A stretch of 5,558 nucleotides of DNA from Promethearchaeota archaeon (lineage in GTDB: Archaea; Asgardarchaeota; Lokiarchaeia; Sigynarchaeales; SOKP01): contig WJIN01000439.1 in NCBI GenBank assembly GCA_014730295.1, forward strand, positions 1 through 5,558, given 5' to 3'. A program made the translations under genes and the position numbers. Below, one piece after another: positions 1-4,344 of this stretch. The stretch's first letter is position 1; each line of letters opens with the position of its first letter. Below the pieces are notes generated by a model. The model was not told where the DNA came from. It was given only the letters and a program-made list of their open reading frames with translations, and did not search any database.

Positions 1-69
1 AAATTAAGGAGAGACTCACCTAAGTACGATAGAGAATATTTAATTTTAAAAGATGAAATCCAAATCTAA
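1..69 (+). CDS. C-terminal end of an unidentified protein (partial, 5' end outside window)
   Basis: The first reading frame is open from base 1 and stops at a TAA at 67-69, giving 22 residues rich in Lys, Arg, Asp and Glu (begins KLRRDSPKYDREY, ends DEIQI). The other two forward frames hit stops within the first 21 bases. The charged composition and use of AGA/AGG arginine codons look like a real soluble-protein C-terminus, and the stop would sit 21 bases from the stop of the converging glycosyltransferase, a normal tail-to-tail arrangement. An open run this short can arise by chance in AT-rich DNA, so the call is tentative. Too little is visible to suggest a function. Confidence 0.4.
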   Translation, partial: KLRRDSPKYDREYLILKDEIQI

Positions 70-80
70 ATCGTACTAAG
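20..80. repeat. Inverted repeat between converging genes
   Basis: CTAAGTACGAT (20-30) and ATCGTACTAAG (70-80) are complementary at 10 of 11 positions, including a perfect 8-base core (23-30 with 70-77), separated by 39 AT-rich bases. The repeat straddles the putative stop at 67-69 and lies just past the glycosyltransferase stop at 91-93. In RNA it could form a long-looped stem at the 3' end of either transcript. No adjacent T-tract makes it a textbook terminator; it could also be a protein-binding site or chance. Confidence 0.4.
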
Positions 81-90
81 AATGTTAAAG

Positions 91-1263
91 TTATTCGAGA
101 TTTTTCAAAATATCAACAAATTTGCTGACCGCTTTCCCAAATTTAAGTTTTTCCTCTGAATATTCTAGACAATTTCTCGAAAATTTCTTTCTTAACTCAG
201 AATCATTTAATAATAAAATCAATTTTGCAGCAAACTCTTCGAGATTTAAGTTCTCAATTAGGAATCCTGTTTTATTATTGATAATTGTCTCTGAAGGTCC
301 ACCACTCTTGAATGCAATTACAGGAGTACCACATCTGATTGATTCTATGGGGATTTGACCGAACGCCTCTAATATGGATGTGTATATTGTAATAGTAGAT
401 TGTGAATAATATGATTTCAGATTGTTGGGTTTTATAAAATCTGTAAAAATAATTTTATTTCGTGGAAGAGAAGATTTCTCAATTAAGCTCTGAATTATAT
501 TTCTATTTTCTCTGGTAAGCCAACCTCCTATGAGTAAATTAACTTCAAAACTCTCCCTTTTTATTAAATCAAAGATTTCAATTAGTTCAGGAATTCCTTT
601 TAGATGATGAGTTAATCCCATAGTAAATACAATTAGAGCTTCTTTCGGGAGGTTAAATTTATCTCTAATATTAATTCTCTCCTCATTTTCATCGCGCATA
701 TCCTGGATTGGGTAAAAAACGATTGCATCTCGATCATAATGTTTTTTTATTCTTTTCTTCGTGAAATTGCTGTTGCACACTAAAAAATCAGTATGGACTA
801 CACTCTTATAGTCAAGATGCTTAAAGAGTAGTCTTAACAACCAAATACTTATTCGTTCCAATTTTGGAAGGTGGGAGTAAAAAACTTTATCATAAAAATA
901 ACGATAGGGTTCATGACAATAAAAAATATGAGTCCATGCATTATCTGGTTCATTTGAATAACAAAAATAATTACTTTGAAAATTTTGAGAAATCACTATG
1001 TCAGGATTAATATTTTTTAGAATTTTCTGATGTTTTTTCCGAATATATCCTAGCTGAACCCAGTGAAGGGGGTTTGTAGGAAGATAACCTCCAACTTCTA
1101 TTATTTGAACTTTTTCATTAAACCGATAAAGTCCAGTGTTTATTTTTTGAGTAATCACAGAAATATCATGACCCAAATTTGATAATTCATTAGCATAATC
1201 CTGAACAAAAATCCCTCCTCCACCATATACAGTGAGATGGGAAGTTGCGAAAACTATTTTCAT
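91..1263 (-). CDS. GT4-family (GT-B fold) glycosyltransferase
   Basis: Predicted retaining glycosyltransferase that transfers a sugar from a nucleotide donor to a growing surface glycan at the cytoplasmic face of the membrane. Donor and acceptor cannot be read from sequence. Counting from the chosen ATG (390 residues), the N-terminal domain starts MKIVFATS with a glycine-rich loop (GGGG, residues 14-17). A CHEPYRYFYD stretch (about 116-125) recalls the CHTPxRYxxD motif of mannosyltransferase-like GT4 enzymes. The C-terminal donor-binding domain has the EX7E motif (Glu299 and Glu307, EAFGQIPIE), then CGTPVIAFKSGGPSETI (about 311-327). The usual Arg of the GxR...KG donor-phosphate motif is absent: the stretch reads MGLTHHLKG (about 215-223). 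Length is normal and there is no signal peptide or membrane segment. A GTG six codons upstream (1279-1281) is possible, but the ATG places the family's N-terminus correctly. No Shine-Dalgarno precedes it. It is divergent from the 2-epimerase gene. Confidence 0.88.
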   Translation of the reverse strand: MKIVFATSHLTVYGGGGIFVQDYANELSNLGHDISVITQKINTGLYRFNEKVQIIEVGGYLPTNPLHWVQLGYIRKKHQKILKNINPDIVISQNFQSNYFCYSNEPDNAWTHIFYCHEPYRYFYDKVFYSHLPKLERISIWLLRLLFKHLDYKSVVHTDFLVCNSNFTKKRIKKHYDRDAIVFYPIQDMRDENEERINIRDKFNLPKEALIVFTMGLTHHLKGIPELIEIFDLIKRESFEVNLLIGGWLTRENRNIIQSLIEKSSLPRNKIIFTDFIKPNNLKSYYSQSTITIYTSILEAFGQIPIESIRCGTPVIAFKSGGPSETIINNKTGFLIENLNLEEFAAKLILLLNDSELRKKFSRNCLEYSEEKLKFGKAVSKFVDILKNLE

Positions 1264-1278
1264 ATTTAAACAATTAAG

Positions 1279-1287
1279 CACTATAAT
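1279..1287 (-). promoter_or_regulatory. Possible weak TATA-like element for the glycosyltransferase gene
   Basis: On the minus strand ATTATAGTG lies about 16-24 bases before the glycosyltransferase ATG at 1263, preceded by an A-rich stretch (1291-1300, GAAATAAAT on that strand). This is close to, but slightly nearer than, the position expected for a TATA box of a leaderless archaeal transcript, and it matches the TTTATATA consensus poorly. Its TTATAGTG core also occurs upstream of the divergent 2-epimerase gene (1441-1448), so it may instead be an operator. Confidence 0.22.
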
Positions 1288-1331
1288 GCCATTTATTTCG
1301 ATAGGAGTAATAATCTTATCAGAAAAATAAC

Positions 1332-1368
1332 ATAAGAATACTAATCCTTATTTGATAAGAATAATAAT
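1332..1368. repeat. 14-base direct repeat in the divergent intergenic region
   Basis: ATAAGAATACTAAT (1332-1345) and ATAAGAATAATAAT (1355-1368) match at 13 of 14 positions with a 23-base start-to-start spacing, close to two helical turns. A small hairpin (CTTAT 1347-1351, ATAAG 1355-1359, loop TTG) overlaps the second copy. Placement midway between two divergent genes suits a regulator-binding site, but the low-complexity AT-rich context means chance is a real alternative. Confidence 0.4.
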
Positions 1369-1440
1369 ATCCCACAGTTAAAAAGTTCCTATAAGTACAT
1401 GGAAGTATTTAGTGTCAAAAGATAAAAGAATTAAATAAAC

Positions 1441-1457
1441 TTATAGTGAATTATAGT
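1441..1457 (+). repeat. TTATAGT direct repeat just upstream of the 2-epimerase TATA box
   Basis: TTATAGT occurs at 1441-1447 and again at 1451-1457, exactly 10 bases apart (one helical turn), ending four bases before the TATA box at 1462. A third copy is on the opposite strand near the glycosyltransferase start (1280-1286). Such phased copies at both divergent promoters could bind a shared regulator. The motif is short and AT-rich, so the support is modest. Confidence 0.3.
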
Positions 1458-1461
1458 ATAC

Positions 1462-1471
1462 TTTTTATATA
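1462..1471 (+). promoter_or_regulatory. Archaeal TATA box, probable leaderless promoter of the 2-epimerase gene
   Basis: TTTTTATATA contains a perfect match to the archaeal TATA consensus TTTATATA (1464-1471). Its centre is about 24 bases before the ATG at 1492. Archaeal transcription starts roughly 25 bases downstream of the box centre, so the predicted transcript starts at or within a few bases of the start codon. The bases between box and ATG (CTAAATTCCGGTTATTGAT) contain no Shine-Dalgarno, consistent with leaderless translation. No clear purine-rich BRE is visible immediately upstream. Confidence 0.7.
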
Positions 1472-1491
1472 GCTAAATTCCGGTTATTGAT

Positions 1492-2565
1492 ATGAAAAAG
1501 ATTATTACGTGTATTGGAATACGACCAGATATTATCAGACTCTCCCAGATCATAAAAAGCTTGGATCTGGTTTTTGAGAATATCATTGTAGATAGTGGAC
1601 AACATTACGATTTTAATCTAAATAAGATATTTTATGATCAACTTGAGATAAGGCAACCTCAATATAATCTTGAAATAAGGAGTGGGACTCATGCAGAACA
1701 AGTCGGGAATTTAATGATTGAGTTCGAGAACGTTCTTAGAAATGAAAAACCTGAATTTGTAATTGTGTTAGGAGATAATAACAGTAGTTTAGGATTTGCG
1801 TTGACAACTTCAAAGCTTAACATTCCTCTCGTTCATATCGAAGCGGGAATGAGGAGTAGAAATTGGGAAATGCCGGAAGAGAAAAATCGAGTGGTAATTG
1901 ATCATATCGCTGATATGAATATCTGTTATTTGAATAGACATAAAGATAATTTGGTACGAGAAGGAATTCATCCCGAGAGGATCTGGGTGGTAGGCAATCC
2001 AATAATAGAAGTCCTCAATAATGTGGATCCAACTGAATCTATGAAAAAAGATTTTATATTAGTCACTTGCCATCGAGCAGAGAATATAGAAAAAAAGGAT
2101 AATCTTGATGAAATTCTTGGATTTCTTGGTAAACTATATCAAAAAGAGAGATTGGAAATTAAATTCATATTAATGCCTAAAACAGAAAACATGATGGATA
2201 AATTTTCTTTAAAATTTCCAGAGGGTGTTAATTCTATTCCTCCGCAAGGATTCCTCGAGTTTTTGGGTATGGAAAAGGCTGCCAGATTAGTTATCACAGA
2301 TAGTGGGACAGTTGTAGAGGAATGTGCTATTTTGGGAACTCCATGTGAAACAATTAGAGAATCCACAGAAAGGACAGATTTAATAGAGCTCGGAGTTAAT
2401 GTTTTAACTGGTATTAATATGGAAAATATGATGGATGCTTCGAAGTTTGCGTTATCCAAGGATATTAAGCCCGTTTCTCATTATGGAGAGAGTATAGCGA
2501 AGAAGATTACAAATATTTTACTCGGGAACTCTCTCGCTTTTTATAATAAAAGAAAATTCCCTTAA
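1492..2565 (+). CDS. wecB: Non-hydrolysing UDP-N-acetylglucosamine 2-epimerase family protein (WecB-like)
   Basis: Cytoplasmic GT-B-fold enzyme expected to invert C2 of a UDP-N-acetyl-hexosamine. The family's usual reaction is UDP-GlcNAc to UDP-ManNAc; close relatives (WbjD, CapG, FnlC, WbvD) act on 6-deoxy-L-talosamine or L-rhamnosamine derivatives. The 357-residue length is slightly below the usual ~370-380. Visible family motifs are GIRPDIIRLS (9-18, for the usual GTRPExIK), DSGQHYD (34-40), GD at 94-95, HIEAG (115-119), PEEKNR (128-133), TCHRAEN (192-198), DSGTVVEE (270-277) and RESTERTD (289-296). Residues aligning with E. coli WecB catalytic positions are present: Asp95, Glu117, Glu130 and His194. 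The usual DSGGxQEE is altered to DSGTVVEE and TERPE to TERTD, so the substrate could be non-standard. The start is fixed by the motif at residue 9 and the TATA box upstream. It probably heads an operon with the methyltransferase 29 bases downstream. Confidence 0.9.
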   Translation: MKKIITCIGIRPDIIRLSQIIKSLDLVFENIIVDSGQHYDFNLNKIFYDQLEIRQPQYNLEIRSGTHAEQVGNLMIEFENVLRNEKPEFVIVLGDNNSSLGFALTTSKLNIPLVHIEAGMRSRNWEMPEEKNRVVIDHIADMNICYLNRHKDNLVREGIHPERIWVVGNPIIEVLNNVDPTESMKKDFILVTCHRAENIEKKDNLDEILGFLGKLYQKERLEIKFILMPKTENMMDKFSLKFPEGVNSIPPQGFLEFLGMEKAARLVITDSGTVVEECAILGTPCETIRESTERTDLIELGVNVLTGINMENMMDASKFALSKDIKPVSHYGESIAKKITNILLGNSLAFYNKRKFP

Positions 2566-2594
2566 TTTGAATTAGATTTGATGAATTGCGTCTT

Positions 2595-3377
2595 ATGAAA
2601 AAGAGTTTTGATTATGAGGAAAAAAAGAAAAAAGAGTTAGAATGGTACAATTCACTTGAGAATCAGTCAGAAAAGAAGGGTTTTATAAGAAAAATTCTTT
2701 ATTCACCAATATTCTGGTCAAATGAAAGAAGGGAATATTCATATAGCTATGGAAAGCGAAGAATGTTCGACTTTATAAATCGAAAAATTGATAAAAAGGT
2801 TGAGAGGCTACTTATAGCACCGGTAGGTTATGGGGATGATTATGGATATGTTAAAGACTTCGCAAAGCATATTTATGGAATTGATCTTTCAGAAAAAGCA
2901 ACAAAATATTGTCCGAAAGAGATTTCAATAAAAATTGGAGATATCTTGAATACAGAATATCCAAATAATTATTTTGATATTATAGTGAGTTCTTTGTTTT
3001 TCCATCATATTGTTTCCGTTGGATTTGTTCCATATCTTAATGAATTTAATAGAATATTGAAAGAGGGGGGATTATTTGTTATTCTAGACTTTTCGAAATT
3101 ATATCCTCTTAATGCATTTACAAAACCAATAAAAAAAATATGTCAGAATCCTTTCGCTGAAATAGAGGACGAGGAACCATTTAGACCTAAATTCTTACTT
3201 GAATCTTTGGAGAAGACAAATTTCGTTGATATTAATTGGGAAGGAGCAAATTTTAGCCATTGCAGTATTCCTATTCCGATTGCGAAAGTTATAAATTTCC
3301 TTACAGAACCAATAATTAATAATAAATTTCTAAGTCGTTTTGCATGGTTAGTACTTTATAGTGCTCGGAAAAATTAA
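2595..3377 (+). CDS. Class I SAM-dependent methyltransferase (Methyltransf_11-like)
   Basis: Predicted cytoplasmic Rossmann-fold methyltransferase of 260 residues. Neighbours suggest it modifies a sugar, glycan or lipid-linked intermediate; the substrate is not readable. After a charged N-terminal segment (about 1-60, with a Lys/Glu-rich run), motif I is LLIAPVGYGDD (about 72-82), motif II YGIDLSEKA (about 94-102), a GDIL segment near 115-118, motif IV FDIIVSSLFFHHI (about 127-139), and the motif VI-like RILKEGGLFVILDF (about 153-166). Motif I is unusual: the typical acidic residue and first glycine of the (D/E)xGxGxG loop are replaced by Ile and Pro, leaving GYG. An in-frame TTG at 2586 would add three residues, but ATG is preferred. 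There is no convincing Shine-Dalgarno. A five-codon ATG reading frame (2581-2598) ends with its TGA overlapping this ATG, and might couple translation. It probably shares the 2-epimerase transcript. Confidence 0.8.
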   Translation: MKKSFDYEEKKKKELEWYNSLENQSEKKGFIRKILYSPIFWSNERREYSYSYGKRRMFDFINRKIDKKVERLLIAPVGYGDDYGYVKDFAKHIYGIDLSEKATKYCPKEISIKIGDILNTEYPNNYFDIIVSSLFFHHIVSVGFVPYLNEFNRILKEGGLFVILDFSKLYPLNAFTKPIKKICQNPFAEIEDEEPFRPKFLLESLEKTNFVDINWEGANFSHCSIPIPIAKVINFLTEPIINNKFLSRFAWLVLYSARKN

Positions 3378-3402
3378 AAAACTGATATTTCGTGAAATAC
3401 AG
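3371..3402 (-). terminator. Hairpin plus T-tract, probable terminator of the leftward gene pair
   Basis: CTG-A-TATTTC-GT-GAAATA-CAG at 3382-3402 folds as a stem of CTG/CAG plus TATTT/AAATA (optionally closed by C-G) with one bulged A. Read on the minus strand, the stem is followed directly by TTTTTTAATTTTT (complement of about 3369-3381). It begins about 19 bases past the stop of the RmlD-like gene. The T-tract overlaps the last codons and stop of the converging methyltransferase. A T-tract alone often ends transcription in archaea, and the stem resembles an intrinsic terminator. It is much less convincing for rightward transcription because the plus-strand side is purine-rich. Confidence 0.5.
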
Positions 3403-3420
3403 AAAGAAAGAGTACCAAAA

Positions 3421-4323
3421 TTAAATATTATAAACATCACTACGAGATATATACTTTTTTAACTCATTTAGCGCATCCCTGATATTATCATGCTTTGAGA
3501 ATTTATTTAAACGATTATAGAGTGTTGATAGGCTTCTATCAATCTTTTCATCCTCAATAAAGACTCTATTAATCTTCAAATTCTTTTCAAAGACTTCGTT
3601 AAAGACATTCATAAGTTCGAATTTATCCAATTTTTTGGTAGGAGTATAATGGTGCAGATAGGAAAGATCTAGTAAGGTATTATAGGCATTCTCTTCTATG
3701 ATGGATTCACATAATTGAGCAAATTGAAGTGTAGTTATACCATTCCAATAATGATGTGCATAGCCTCCAATCTCACCCTTGTTTGGTTGGTTTAAAAACC
3801 ATTCAAGTAAGTAATTATTTTCCTCTTTTTTTTCGGGACCAATAATAGAGCATCTAATTAATAATGAACTTCCATCAAATACTTCTCCTAAACTTTTTGA
3901 TTTTCCATAGACATCTAATGGATCATGAGGATCTTTTTCATTATAAGCCCCTTTCTTTCCTGAGTAAACACAGTCCGTGCAAATTTGGATCGTTTTAATA
4001 TTTTGATCTTTGGTTAAACGAGCTAATTGCCATGGAAATTTTGCGTTTATATTTATAGCTCTAAAGACGCCATCTGGATCGTTATCTTTTGAAAAGGGTT
4101 TAGTTATGCCTATACAGTTGATAATATAATCTATATTCAATTTCTTAAACTTAGATTGTTGTAAAATATCTAAATTATTAGCATCAAAAAAAAGGATTTT
4201 TTCAGTGGAATAATCCTCGTTCCGAACTGTTCCATAGATATTTAAATTCTCATTCTTCGATAAGTAATCAAACACCATAGAACCCAGCATACCAGTAACG
4301 CCTAAAACCAATATATTAGTCAT
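3421..4323 (-). CDS. RmlD-like nucleotide-sugar 4-keto reductase (SDR superfamily)
   Basis: Predicted cytoplasmic NAD(P)H-dependent reductase acting on the C4 keto group of a nucleotide-linked 6-deoxy-hexulose, as RmlD does in the last step of dTDP-L-rhamnose synthesis. Its 300 residues match RmlD length. Residues show a complete Rossmann loop GVTGMLG (8-14), NCIG (69-72), the TDCVYSG motif (116-122, in place of RmlD's TDYVFDG), YNEKDPHDPLDVYGKSK (127-143) with catalytic Tyr139 and Lys143, and GGYAHHYWNGITTLQFA (186-202). The CVYSGKKG and HxWNGITTLQF signatures recall the WbvR-type reductases of amino-deoxy-sugar clusters more than classical RmlD (recollection of the family, not a search). 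The start lies 21 bases after the SDR-cupin stop, so the two are very likely cotranscribed. GGGAAG (4326-4331 on the minus strand), two bases before the ATG, is at best a poor ribosome-binding site. Substrate is uncertain. Confidence 0.85.
   Translation of the reverse strand: MTNILVLGVTGMLGSMVFDYLSKNENLNIYGTVRNEDYSTEKILFFDANNLDILQQSKFKKLNIDYIINCIGITKPFSKDNDPDGVFRAININAKFPWQLARLTKDQNIKTIQICTDCVYSGKKGAYNEKDPHDPLDVYGKSKSLGEVFDGSSLLIRCSIIGPEKKEENNYLLEWFLNQPNKGEIGGYAHHYWNGITTLQFAQLCESIIEENAYNTLLDLSYLHHYTPTKKLDKFELMNVFNEVFEKNLKINRVFIEDEKIDRSLSTLYNRLNKFSKHDNIRDALNELKKYISRSDVYNI
3455..3460 (+). terminator. Possible T-tract terminator for the rightward 2-epimerase/methyltransferase transcript
   Basis: Six consecutive T residues follow the methyltransferase stop by about 78 bases, inside the 3' end of the opposing RmlD-like gene. 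They are the first sizeable T-run on the plus strand after the stop codon. Archaeal RNA polymerase can terminate at such runs without a hairpin, but a single T6 in AT-rich DNA is weak evidence. Confidence 0.2.
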
Positions 4324-4344
4324 AACTTCCCAAATTTAAACTAT

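Noticed and set aside
122..358. 78-residue plus-strand open frame
   Set aside because: It lies entirely antisense to the conserved C-terminal domain of the glycosyltransferase and has no recognisable motifs of its own.
1264..1281. GTG at 1279-1281 as the glycosyltransferase start
   Set aside because: It adds only six residues ahead of MKIVFATS, which is the usual beginning of the fold; the ATG at 1261-1263 is the better start.
1817..2459. Two minus-strand open frames (1817-2002 and 2139-2459)
   Set aside because: Both are antisense shadows of the 2-epimerase, whose family motifs run through the same bases.
4186..4193. Run of eight A residues as a possible frameshift or slippage site
   Set aside because: It falls inside the RmlD-like gene, which reads through in one frame with intact motifs on both sides.
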